This document shows, piece after piece, positions 39,782 through 48,159 of a DNA stretch of 64,000 nt; positions within the stretch are counted from its first letter, which is position 1, and each line of letters starts with the position of its first letter. The stretch comes from CAZKJL01 sp964553135. Its GTDB lineage: Bacteria > Patescibacteriota > Gracilibacteria > Peribacterales > Peribacteraceae. The stretch is taken from assembly GCA_964553135.1 (NCBI GenBank), contig CAZKJL010000001.1, positions 248,001-312,000 on the forward strand, read 5' to 3'. The position numbers and the translations under genes are program-made. The notes beneath the pieces were generated by a model. It made no database searches and was not told the origin of the DNA. It saw nothing but the letters and a program-made list of their open reading frames with translations.

Positions 39782-40552
39782 ATGAAAGTGGTTATTCTCT
39801 GCGGCGGCTACGGCACCCGCATCCAAGAAGAATCGGCGGTGAAACCCAAGCCGATGGTCGAAATCGGCGAGTACCCCATCATGCTTCACATCATGAAGTG
39901 TTACGCGGCGTACGGTTTCAAAGAATTCATCATCGCCTGTGGATACAGGGGAGAGATGGTGATGGACTACTTTTTGAACTACCACTATCTGAAGAACGGC
40001 ATGACCATCGACCTCGGCAAAGGAACCATCAAGAGCCGCAATGACCACAAAGAGGATTGGGTCGTGCATTTGGTCGATACGGGCATCGCCACCCAAACCG
40101 GCGGACGCCTCAAGCGTCTCAAGGAGTGGATCGGCGATGAAACGTTCATGATGACGTACGGTGACGGACTCGCGAACGTCGATCTTAAGGCGCTCCTCGC
40201 ATTCCACAAGAAGAACAAAGCGCTCGCCACCGTGACGGCCGTTCGTCCCACGGCGCGCTTCGGCGCACTCGTCCTCAAAGACGATCTCGTCAGTCGTTTC
40301 AGTGAAAAGAACCAAGCCAACGAAGCGTGGATCAACGGCGGATTCTTCGTTCTGGAGCCCGAGGTGCTGGATACCATCAAAGAGGACTCCATCATCTGGG
40401 AGCGCGAGCCTTTGGAGATGCTCGCCAAGAAGAAGCAGCTCGCCGCGTACAAGCACGAAGGTTTCTGGCAGCCGATGGACACGCTCCGTGAGAAAAAACT
40501 TTTGGAATCCCTTTGGGAATCCGGTTCCGCTCCGTGGAAAGTATGGAAATGA
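39782..40552 (+). CDS. rfbF: Glucose-1-phosphate cytidylyltransferase
   Basis: 256 residues, normal length. Marks are VVILCGGYGTRIQEES, KPKPMVEIG, and MMTYGDGLANVDL for metal; INGGFFVLEPEV and EGFWQPMDTLREK are typical of the CDP-glucose enzyme. It starts the CDP-3,6-dideoxyhexose pathway. Its stop overlaps the next start (ATGA). Confidence 0.94.
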   Translation: MKVVILCGGYGTRIQEESAVKPKPMVEIGEYPIMLHIMKCYAAYGFKEFIIACGYRGEMVMDYFLNYHYLKNGMTIDLGKGTIKSRNDHKEDWVVHLVDTGIATQTGGRLKRLKEWIGDETFMMTYGDGLANVDLKALLAFHKKNKALATVTAVRPTARFGALVLKDDLVSRFSEKNQANEAWINGGFFVLEPEVLDTIKEDSIIWEREPLEMLAKKKQLAAYKHEGFWQPMDTLREKKLLESLWESGSAPWKVWK

Positions 40553-41529
40553 AGAAGGCTGATAAGCGGCGCGTCCTCGTCACGGGAGCCACCGGACTCC
40601 TCGGGTCGCATTTGACGAAGGCACTTCTGGATCGCGGCGATGAGGTCGTGGCGCTCATCCAGGACATGCACCCCGATAGCGTCTTCGCGCAGGAGCAGTT
40701 CGATACAAAAGTGATCATGATGCAAGGAAACTTGGAAGACTTCGCGACGCTTGAGCGCGCCATCGGCATTTACGGCATCGATACGGTTTTCCATCTCGGT
40801 GCACAGACGCTCGTGACGGAAGGCGTGCGTTCTCCGCTCAGCACGTTCGAGACGAACATTCGCGGCACGTACAACCTGCTCGAAGCGTGTCGTTTGCACG
40901 GCGCGCTCGTGAAGCGCATCGTGTGTGCGTCCAGCGACAAAGCGTACGGAACCAGCCCCAAACTGCCGTATACCGAGGATATGCCGCTTCGTGGCCAGCA
41001 CCCGTACGACGTCAGTAAGTCGTGCATGGACCTCATTTCGCAGGCGTACGCGCACACGTACAAGATGCCGATCTGCGTGCTTCGCTGCGGCAACATCTAC
41101 GGACCCGGTGACACCAACTGGAGCCGCCTCATTCCGGCAACCATCCGCAGCGTCGTCCGCGGTGAGTCACCGATCATCCGCAGCGACGGAACGTACGTAC
41201 GCGATTATCTGTTCGTGGAAGACATCGTCGACGGTTACCTCCGCATCGCCGATGCGATGGACAAGAACGACGTGCGCGGACAGACGTTCAACCTGGGACC
41301 CAACGCACCCATCAACGTCATGGATGTCGTCACGATGATTCTCTCCCTCATGGACGCCAAAGGCGTGAAGTGCAAAATCCTCAATGAGGCCAAGAACGAG
41401 ATCCACGATCAGTATCTCTCCGGTGAAAAGATGAAGCGCACGGTGCAGTGGGAGGCCAAGCACACGCTGCAAGAGGGCCTCAAGAAGACGATTCCGTGGT
41501 ACGTGGAGCTCTGTAAGAAGCAGCGTTAA
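40549..41529 (+). CDS. rfbG: CDP-glucose 4,6-dehydratase-like
   Basis: A 326-residue extended short-chain dehydrogenase: GATGLLGSHL, CASSDKAYG in the active site, and HPYDVSKSCMDLI with the Tyr/Lys pair, as in RfbG. Position after rfbF supports the CDP substrate. The ATG at 40549 (overlapping the rfbF stop) is chosen over upstream in-frame ATGs. Stop codons of this and the convergent rfbH are adjacent. Confidence 0.9.
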   Translation: MKKADKRRVLVTGATGLLGSHLTKALLDRGDEVVALIQDMHPDSVFAQEQFDTKVIMMQGNLEDFATLERAIGIYGIDTVFHLGAQTLVTEGVRSPLSTFETNIRGTYNLLEACRLHGALVKRIVCASSDKAYGTSPKLPYTEDMPLRGQHPYDVSKSCMDLISQAYAHTYKMPICVLRCGNIYGPGDTNWSRLIPATIRSVVRGESPIIRSDGTYVRDYLFVEDIVDGYLRIADAMDKNDVRGQTFNLGPNAPINVMDVVTMILSLMDAKGVKCKILNEAKNEIHDQYLSGEKMKRTVQWEAKHTLQEGLKKTIPWYVELCKKQR

Positions 41530-42876
41530 CTACTTTTCGAGAGCGATGCGCGGCGGTTTCGGCGCGAAGGCCTTTGTCATGACGTGCGCCACATACTCCA
41601 GCATCGGCGTCGTGATGGCCGGGTAAATGCCGAGCCAGAACGTCCGGTTCATCACCGTGTCCGATACTTTTAGGTCTCCGATGATGCGGTGTTCCAAGTT
41701 GATGTATGCCGGCTGACGGACGAGGTTGCCCGCAAAGAGCTGGCGAGTTGCGATGCGTTGCCTCTCCAGGAAATCCACGAGATCACGGCGTGAGATCGGT
41801 GCGTTGTCCCTGAGCGTGATGGGGAAACCGAACCAGCTCGGTACGCTCTTGGGGGTCGCTTCGGGCAAAATCAAATATTCTTCCAGGGGCTTTAAGAGTT
41901 TATGGAGCATCGCGAAGTTGTCTCTGCGTTTCTTGATGAACCCGTCGAGCTTCTTGAGCTGCGCGCAACCGATGGCCGCCTGCATGTCCGTCGCCTTGAG
42001 GTTATAGCCGACGTGCGAGTATATGTATTTGTGGTCGTAGCCGTACGGCAAGTCGCCGAGTTTCCAGTCGAAGCGTTTGCCGCAGGAGTTGGCTGCTCCG
42101 GGTTTGCACCAGCAGTCGCGGCCCCAGTCGCGCAAGGACTCCACGGCGAGCCGCAGCGTCTCGTCGCTCGTGCAGACGGCGCCGCCTTCACCCATCGTGA
42201 TGTGGTGCGCGGGGTAGAAACTGAACGTCGACATCTCGCCGAAGGTGCCTGTCCACTTGCCGTTATACTCGGTACCGAGCGCGTCGCAGTTGTCTTCGAT
42301 GACGAAGAGGTTGTGCTTCTTTGCAAACGCCATGACGGTATCCAAGTCGAATGGGTTACCCAGCGTGTGCGCCATCATGATCGCTTTCGTCTTGGGTGAG
42401 AGTGCTTCTTCCAGCTGCTCCACGTTCACGGTGTACGTCGGGAGTGAGATGTCGAGGAACACCGGTACGAGCTTGTTCTGGTAGATGGGAGCCACGGTCG
42501 TGGGGAATCCTGCGGCGACGGTGATGACTTCATCGCCGGGCTTCAGCTGACGCTTCTCCAGCCGATGCGACGTGAGCGCCGACATCGCGAGCAGGTTCGA
42601 GGACGAACCCGAGTTCGTGAGCAAACAGTCTTTCGCTCCCACCTTCTTTGCGAAGTCTCGCTCGAACGTTGCGGCGAAGCGTCCCGCGGTCAGCCAAAAA
42701 TCGAGCGAGCTGTCCACCAGTGTCGCCACATCATCGGCATCGAACACGCGCCCGCTGATCGGGACCAAGTCCTTCTCCGGGTCGAATGATTTCTCGGGCC
42801 ATTTGAGCGCGGCGTATTCGCGCGTGGCCTTCAAAATATCCGCCTTCATCTGTTTTTTGGCGTCGTCGCTCTGCAT
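41530..42876 (-). CDS. rfbH: CDP-4-dehydro-6-deoxyglucose 3-dehydratase (E1)
   Basis: 448 residues of the DegT fold that removes the C3 hydroxyl, using PMP and an iron-sulfur centre. The PLP lysine is replaced by His224 in FYPAHHITMGEGGAV, the mark of this enzyme. Cys-containing CWCKPGAANSCGKRF supplies the cluster ligands. The ferredoxin-type reductase partner (E3, RfbI) is not in the window. The gene is convergent with rfbFG rather than in one operon with them. Confidence 0.93.
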   Translation of the reverse strand: MQSDDAKKQMKADILKATREYAALKWPEKSFDPEKDLVPISGRVFDADDVATLVDSSLDFWLTAGRFAATFERDFAKKVGAKDCLLTNSGSSSNLLAMSALTSHRLEKRQLKPGDEVITVAAGFPTTVAPIYQNKLVPVFLDISLPTYTVNVEQLEEALSPKTKAIMMAHTLGNPFDLDTVMAFAKKHNLFVIEDNCDALGTEYNGKWTGTFGEMSTFSFYPAHHITMGEGGAVCTSDETLRLAVESLRDWGRDCWCKPGAANSCGKRFDWKLGDLPYGYDHKYIYSHVGYNLKATDMQAAIGCAQLKKLDGFIKKRRDNFAMLHKLLKPLEEYLILPEATPKSVPSWFGFPITLRDNAPISRRDLVDFLERQRIATRQLFAGNLVRQPAYINLEHRIIGDLKVSDTVMNRTFWLGIYPAITTPMLEYVAHVMTKAFAPKPPRIALEK

Positions 42877-42882
42877 GGCGGC

Positions 42883-42888
42883 ATTGTG
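42883..42888 (-). promoter_or_regulatory. -10-like hexamer of rfbH
   Basis: CACAAT ends 6 nt before the ATG at 42876. Confidence 0.35.
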
Positions 42889-42943
42889 ATGCAAGGGCTC
42901 CCTCATGCCAAGCCGAGGCTTTGCCCATGCCACGCAGGCCCGA

Positions 42944-42949
42944 TACACT
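42944..42949 (+). promoter_or_regulatory. -10-like hexamer
   Basis: TACACT ends 7 nt before the ATG at 42957. Confidence 0.45.
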
Positions 42950-42956
42950 CCTTTTC

Positions 42957-44477
42957 ATGAAGACCAAAAACAGGGTATTGGCCCTTGCAGTCGCATACGC
43001 GGTGGTCGCTGCTTTCGTGGCTCCTTTGTACCTCCATCACGTGAACAATGACGGTATCTCGTACCTTTCCATGGCCGGCCTCATGGCCGATGGTCACGGT
43101 GGAGCGGCACTGAACACGTACTGGAACCCGCTCTTTCCGTTCCTGCTCTCCTTCGTCATTCGGCTCGGCGTCGCTCCGCTCGTTGCGGCAAAGGTCGTGA
43201 CACTTGCGGCGGGTCTTCTCGTCACCCTTCTTCTGTGTGCCTGCCGCAGACTTATTCAGGTCTCCGGCGATCTTTGGAACGCGACGATCGTCACCGCGGC
43301 ACTTCTCTCCATCAGTTACGCCGTGAGTTACATCACGCCCGATCTTCTGCTTGCGGCACTTTTCCTCTGTTACACGCTCCTCATGCTCGATCCGCGCATG
43401 CAGAAGATGAAGGCGCAGCCCGTGCTCATCGCGCTCGTCATCGCACTTGCGTACTATACCAAGACATTCGCGCTCCCGTTCCTCGTTCTGCACTTCATCA
43501 CGCTCCAGGCAGTCCGATTTTTTTCGGATGCGTCGCACCGCAAGCCTGTTGCGATCGGGTGCGTCATCGCGGGTATCGCCACATTCGTGCTCGTTCTTCC
43601 GTGGGTTGTCTTCGTCTCCAAACTCCACGGCTCTCTCACCATCGGCGAGAATGCCAAGTTCATTCACGCAGCCCTCAACCCGCTCTTTGGCGCCAATACC
43701 CCGATGAACACGTACGGGCTGATTCCACCGCCGCACGCACTGGCCACGAGCATGTGGGATGACCCCACGAAGACCGTCGTTCCGTATTGGAGTGCCTTCG
43801 ATTCCGCATCGCACGCCATCACGCAGCTCAAAATCATTTTCCTGAACATCGGTCTCTTTTTCGATCTGGTTCTTAAACCCATGTTCTTGGTGTGGGCGCT
43901 TTTCTGCGCATCGCTCGTGCTCTCGTTCAGTCGCACCAAGAATCAACTCACGGATCTTTCCCGGTTCATTGCCGCAGCGTTCGTTCTGGCGCTCGCGCTG
44001 TATCTGCCATTCATCATTGAGGAGAGGTATTTCTGGTGGCAGGTGTTTCTGACACTCGTCCTCGGTGCCGCGCTTCTGAGTGCAGCGCTCCATTCGCTGC
44101 CTGCGAAATCCATGCAGAGGCGGCTTGCCATCGGCCTTTTTGCGCTCTCGTTCCTTCTCTATCCGGCGTGGCAGCTCGCGTTCTTCTACCGCGACGGTAC
44201 GACGCAGTACAAGAATGCCCTTCAGCTCGATGCGGCACTCCACATGAAGGACTCGCGCATCGCCGATGACAACTGGAAGGAGGGACTCCGGGTTTCGTAC
44301 TACGTCGATGCGCAATTTTACGGAAAGCCGAAGGCGGGGACCGACCAAGTCATTGAGAAGGAGCTCCTCGAGAACGACATTCGGTTTTATCTCAGTGATG
44401 CCCGCCCGCGAACGTTCAAGTCGTACGTCGAATCACCGACGAAGATCGGTGGCATGCGCGTGTTCGTCCGCCAGTAA
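42957..44477 (+). CDS. GT-C-like membrane protein
   Basis: 506 residues with about 11 helices. The first loop carries NNDGISYLSMAGLMADGHG and WNPLFPFLL, the acidic-plus-aromatic pattern of GT-C transferases; a soluble domain of about 90 residues ends the protein. Likely outside-acting sugar transferase with a lipid-linked donor. The ATG at 42957 is chosen because upstream codons overlap the divergent rfbH promoter. Confidence 0.7.
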   Translation: MKTKNRVLALAVAYAVVAAFVAPLYLHHVNNDGISYLSMAGLMADGHGGAALNTYWNPLFPFLLSFVIRLGVAPLVAAKVVTLAAGLLVTLLLCACRRLIQVSGDLWNATIVTAALLSISYAVSYITPDLLLAALFLCYTLLMLDPRMQKMKAQPVLIALVIALAYYTKTFALPFLVLHFITLQAVRFFSDASHRKPVAIGCVIAGIATFVLVLPWVVFVSKLHGSLTIGENAKFIHAALNPLFGANTPMNTYGLIPPPHALATSMWDDPTKTVVPYWSAFDSASHAITQLKIIFLNIGLFFDLVLKPMFLVWALFCASLVLSFSRTKNQLTDLSRFIAAAFVLALALYLPFIIEERYFWWQVFLTLVLGAALLSAALHSLPAKSMQRRLAIGLFALSFLLYPAWQLAFFYRDGTTQYKNALQLDAALHMKDSRIADDNWKEGLRVSYYVDAQFYGKPKAGTDQVIEKELLENDIRFYLSDARPRTFKSYVESPTKIGGMRVFVRQ

Positions 44478-44480
44478 GAC

Positions 44481-45650
44481 CTACAGCAGCGAGCACAGCG
44501 TCTTCACTTCCTCATCCGTCAGATCGGGGTTATTCGGGAAGTAGAAGCCTTGGCCGTGCACCGTTCGTGCAACGGGACAATCGGCTTTCGGGAGCGCATT
44601 CTTCCAGAACGGATGCTCCGTGATGTCTCCGGCGATGACCGGGCGCGTCTCCACGCCCGCGGCATCGAAGCGCTTTAATGTTACTGTTAAAATCTCATGC
44701 GACTTCGCAATGACGGGCATCGCGAAGCTGGAGAGATGTTCGATGTGATCGACCGAGAGCGAGTGATACAGATCAGATTTCTTTTTGACGGCCGTATGGA
44801 ACGCATCGAAGTTTTTTTTGCGCTTCACGATCGTTTCATCGAGCAGCGGAAGCTGTGTCGTCCCGAGGAAGCCCGTGATTTCCGTGGCGCGGATGTTGTA
44901 CGCCGGGTAATGGAACAAATACTTGGCGTAGAAGTCGTCGGTGCCGCTCGTTTTGCGGAGCTTCTGCTGCGCCGCAGGCGGCAAATTCCTGTCCCAGCCG
45001 TGTGCGCGGACCATGATGAGCATGTTCGCGAGCTCCTCGTCGTCGGTGCAGATCATGCCGCCCTCGATGGTGGAGAGGTGATGCCCCACGAAGAACGAGA
45101 ATGTGGAAGCGACTCCGTAGTTTCCAAGCAACGTTCCTTTGTAGCGTGTGCCGAGCGACTCGCAGTTGTCCTCAATGAGGATCACCTTGTTCTTGTCGCA
45201 GAGCGCTTTGATCGCATCGATGTCGCCGCACATGCCGAGTACGTTCGTGATGAACATCGCCTTGAGATTCTTGATCTGCTTCGCGAGTTCCGCAGCGGTG
45301 ATGTTGAGGTGAGTGAGGTCGCAGTCGATGGCGACGGGCACCAGGCCGAGCTGCATCAGCGGCATGACATTCGTGGCCCACGTGAGTGCGGAGACTCCGA
45401 CGCGGTCTCCTTTCTTCAGTCTGCCGAGGTTCAGGAGTGCCTGAATGAGCCCCAGGTTGGCCGTGCTGCCGTTACTTACGAGGACAGCGTGCTTCCTCTC
45501 CTGATACGCGGCGAACGCAGCTTCGAACTTCTTGCACTCGTCTCCCATGCTGAGGCGCGCGGCACCCACGATGAAGTCGGCTAACTTTTTCTTCGTGTTC
45601 GTTTCATCGAAGAACGTGGAGCGCATGAGGGGAATACGGATCGCAGGCAT
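44481..45650 (-). CDS. DegT-family PLP enzyme with His at the lysine site, ColD-like 3-dehydratase
   Basis: 389 residues. The aligned PLP lysine is His190 in FSFFVGHHLSTIEGG, as in enzymes that remove the C3 hydroxyl (RfbH or GDP-4-keto-6-deoxymannose 3-dehydratase, ColD). It lacks the Cys-rich stretch of rfbH, so it need not use an iron-sulfur centre, which fits ColD. With gmd and the GDP-sugar reductase in the locus, GDP-colitose-like synthesis is plausible. The ATG at 45650 is set by the family start; the longer ORF reads through a repeat. Confidence 0.83.
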   Translation of the reverse strand: MPAIRIPLMRSTFFDETNTKKKLADFIVGAARLSMGDECKKFEAAFAAYQERKHAVLVSNGSTANLGLIQALLNLGRLKKGDRVGVSALTWATNVMPLMQLGLVPVAIDCDLTHLNITAAELAKQIKNLKAMFITNVLGMCGDIDAIKALCDKNKVILIEDNCESLGTRYKGTLLGNYGVASTFSFFVGHHLSTIEGGMICTDDEELANMLIMVRAHGWDRNLPPAAQQKLRKTSGTDDFYAKYLFHYPAYNIRATEITGFLGTTQLPLLDETIVKRKKNFDAFHTAVKKKSDLYHSLSVDHIEHLSSFAMPVIAKSHEILTVTLKRFDAAGVETRPVIAGDITEHPFWKNALPKADCPVARTVHGQGFYFPNNPDLTDEEVKTLCSLL

Positions 45651-45656
45651 GTGGCC

Positions 45657-45662
45657 ATAGTA
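45657..45662 (-). promoter_or_regulatory. -10-like hexamer
   Basis: TACTAT ends 6 nt before the ATG at 45650. Confidence 0.4.
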
Positions 45663-45664
45663 TC

Positions 45665-45860
45665 TCATTCCACTTTCTTTTGACGCAAAAGAAAGTGGCA
45701 AAGAAAAGCAGTCGCTCTGAAATTTTATCCTTCGATTCCGTCCGCTCACTCCGCTGCAAACGCGAACTCGGCCCTCGCCCCCGGCACCGGGCCTCAAACA
45801 GCGCGTTTGCGACGCTGCGCTCGCGGGGAATCGAGACGGAAAAATTTCAAGGCGACAAAA
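45665..45860. repeat. Structured interspersed repeat, copy 3 (variant stems, no 9-bp tail)
   Basis: The same first hairpin (45670-45682 with 45686-45698) and CAAAGAAAAGCAGTCGCTC are present. The outer stem is now TGAAATTTT (45718-45726) with AAAATTTCA (45841-45849), and the inner stem GCAAACGCG (45756-45764) with CGCGTTTGC (45802-45810). The loop edges AACTCGGCC and GGGCCTCAAACAG are kept. It lies in the upstream region shared by two divergent genes. Confidence 0.85.
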
Positions 45861-45900
45861 TTGGGTGTAACCGCCCTTTCTTTTCTCACGTAAACCGACA

Positions 45901-45906
45901 TAGACT
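45901..45906 (+). promoter_or_regulatory. -10-like hexamer
   Basis: TAGACT ends 7 nt before the GTG at 45914. Confidence 0.45.
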
Positions 45907-45913
45907 CAACCCT

Positions 45914-47086
45914 GTGAGAATCGCCTACTGCACCAACGTCCGTTTACCGAGCGAAAGGGCTCACGGACACCAAATCGCCAAGGTTACCGAGACCCTGCGC
46001 GACATGGGACACGAGATCGAAATCTTCGCGCCGTTTCGCAAAAACACCATCCAACAAAGCTTCGAGTCGTACTACGGCATCAGTTCGCCGATCCGTTTGC
46101 ACCACATCGGTTCCATCGACGGCATCGCCGCGTGGTGGGCGCCCGGAATCTTGGGACTCAAGCTCGTGAACTTCCTCTTCGGTCGCGCGCTTCGCAAAAT
46201 TCTCGGCACTCGCAAGAAAGATTTCGATGCGATCTACACACGCACGCCCGAACTTTTGCCGTACGTCACGGGTCTTGGCATCCCCGTGATCGTGGAATTG
46301 CACCGCATCCCCCGCATGGGCATCAACGGTTTTCTGAAACAACTCCGCAAGTGTCGTCTCATCGTGGCGCTCACCTCACCGATGCGCCAGGCACTCATCG
46401 ACATGGGTGTCTCCGACGTGCCGGTCATCGTGGAAGGGGACGGCGTTGACTTGCACGATTTCGAGGATCTGCCGAATGCCGATGACACGCGTTCATCCCT
46501 CGGCGTAGCCAAGGGTGAGCCGCTCATCGTGTACGCCGGGCAGCTCAAATCCATGGGTCTTTCCAAGGGCGTGCCCGAACTCCTCAAGGCGCTCGACGTG
46601 CTCGTGAGGCGCGGACTCCACTTCCGTGCGGTCATCGCCGGTGGACCCGAGGCCGAGAAGCACCGTTTCATGGACGCACTCCCCGACGATCTCCGTTCGC
46701 ACGTCACGTTCACGGGGCACTTGCCGCATCTCAAAATCCCGACACTGCTCACCGCCGCCGACGTACTCGTGTACCCGGCACCGAAGTCCGATCATCCGTT
46801 CTACGTTCGCGATACGTCTCCGCTCAAACTCTTCGAGTACATGGCGGCCGGTCGCCCCATCGTCTCCGCCGATCTCCCGCCGATCCATGACGCACTCGAC
46901 CCGACCATGGCCACGTTCTGCCCGCCGGGTGATGGTGATGCCTTGGCTTCGGCCATTCTCCATGTTCTTGAGCACAAGGAAGAAGCCCTGCAGAAGGCCC
47001 GCCAGGCCCGTTCGCACGTGGAACAATTCACGTGGGAAAAGCGCATGGAGCGCATCTGCAAGGCTGCTAGACTGACTCCGGCATGA
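45914..47086 (+). CDS. GT4 family glycosyltransferase
   Basis: 390 residues, GT-B fold. The N-terminal domain has IAYCTNVRLPSERAHGHQIAK, the donor side VEGDGVDLHDF, IVYAGQLKSMGLSKGVPEL and DTSPLKLFEYMAAGRP. The start is the GTG at 45914, which gives the family N-terminus; the 78 codons upstream in the same frame come from the repeat. It overlaps wecB by 4 bp. Confidence 0.88.
   Translation: MRIAYCTNVRLPSERAHGHQIAKVTETLRDMGHEIEIFAPFRKNTIQQSFESYYGISSPIRLHHIGSIDGIAAWWAPGILGLKLVNFLFGRALRKILGTRKKDFDAIYTRTPELLPYVTGLGIPVIVELHRIPRMGINGFLKQLRKCRLIVALTSPMRQALIDMGVSDVPVIVEGDGVDLHDFEDLPNADDTRSSLGVAKGEPLIVYAGQLKSMGLSKGVPELLKALDVLVRRGLHFRAVIAGGPEAEKHRFMDALPDDLRSHVTFTGHLPHLKIPTLLTAADVLVYPAPKSDHPFYVRDTSPLKLFEYMAAGRPIVSADLPPIHDALDPTMATFCPPGDGDALASAILHVLEHKEEALQKARQARSHVEQFTWEKRMERICKAARLTPA
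47068..47073 (+). promoter_or_regulatory. -10-like hexamer of wecB
   Basis: TAGACT, preceded by GC, ends 9 nt before the ATG at 47083. Confidence 0.4.
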
Positions 47087-48156
47087 TCACCGTCTTAAGC
47101 AGCGCCTCGGCCCGTCCCAATTTCGTCAAACTTGCAGCGGTGCATCACGCACTCGCCAAGCACGCGGACAAGGTTCGTCACGTCATCGTGCATACGGGAC
47201 AGCATTACGATCCGCTGCTCTCGGATATTTTCTTTACGCAACTCAAGATTCCGGACCCCGCGTACAACTTGGGTGTGAAGGGGGCTGCCAACAGGAACGA
47301 CATTCTCGATGCGACGATGAAAGCATTCGAACTCCCGCTCAAGGAAGTGAAGCCCGACATCGTGCTTGTGTACGGCGACGTGAACGGCGCACTCGGTGCG
47401 GCGCGTGCGGCGAAAAAACTCGGCATCAAAGTCGGTCACGTCGAGGCGGGACTCCGCTCGTTCGATTTGAAGATGCCGGAGGAAGTGAACCGCATCGAAA
47501 TCGACGGACTCGCCGACGAACTCTTCGTCACGGAGCAATCCGCCATCGATCATCTGAAGAAAGAAGTCGTGAAAGGCCGCGTGTACTTCGTGGGGAACAC
47601 CATGATCGATACGCTCATCCGCATGAAACCGCTGATCGATGCCGCAGGTCTCCCCAAGGGCCTTTCAGGACGCTTCGGAGTGGCCACGATCCATCGTCCC
47701 AGCAACGTGGATTCCAAAGAATCGATCGAAAAAGTCCTCGCGTTCTTGAGTGAGATCGCAGGCGCGTGCCCGCTTGTCTTTCCGCTCCACCGCCGCACAC
47801 AACGTGCGATGCAGTCGTTCGGAATCTCGGCACCCAAGAACATTATCGTCATCGAACCTCTGGGGTACATCGAGTTTTTGCACCTCGCATCGAAGGCCGT
47901 GTTCATCCTCACCGATTCGGGCGGCATTCAGGAAGAGGCGACGCTTCTCGGCAAGCGCTGTTTTACGCTCCGCAGGAATACCGAGCGCCCAAGCACCATC
48001 GAGAGCGGTTCCAATGTGCTCATCGACCCCGACACTGCCGCCGAGCGAAAAGTTGTCATCGATTTCGCCAAGAATCCCACGGAGATTTCGGTGAAGATTC
48101 CGAAATTCTGGGACGGCAAAGCGGGCGACCGCATCGCGGACGTTCTTCTCGCGTAG
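47083..48156 (+). CDS. wecB: UDP-N-acetylglucosamine 2-epimerase
   Basis: 357 residues, GT-B-like fold, interconverting UDP-GlcNAc and UDP-ManNAc. Family marks are SARPNFVKLA, HTGQHYD, VYGDVNGAL, HVEAGLRSFD, FVGNTMIDTL and DSGGIQEEATLLGKRCFTLR. It has the RPNF form of the N-terminus rather than RPE. It overlaps the GT4 gene before it and meets the convergent fusion gene 3 bp after its stop. Confidence 0.92.
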   Translation: MITVLSSASARPNFVKLAAVHHALAKHADKVRHVIVHTGQHYDPLLSDIFFTQLKIPDPAYNLGVKGAANRNDILDATMKAFELPLKEVKPDIVLVYGDVNGALGAARAAKKLGIKVGHVEAGLRSFDLKMPEEVNRIEIDGLADELFVTEQSAIDHLKKEVVKGRVYFVGNTMIDTLIRMKPLIDAAGLPKGLSGRFGVATIHRPSNVDSKESIEKVLAFLSEIAGACPLVFPLHRRTQRAMQSFGISAPKNIIVIEPLGYIEFLHLASKAVFILTDSGGIQEEATLLGKRCFTLRRNTERPSTIESGSNVLIDPDTAAERKVVIDFAKNPTEISVKIPKFWDGKAGDRIADVLLA

Positions 48157-48159
48157 TTC

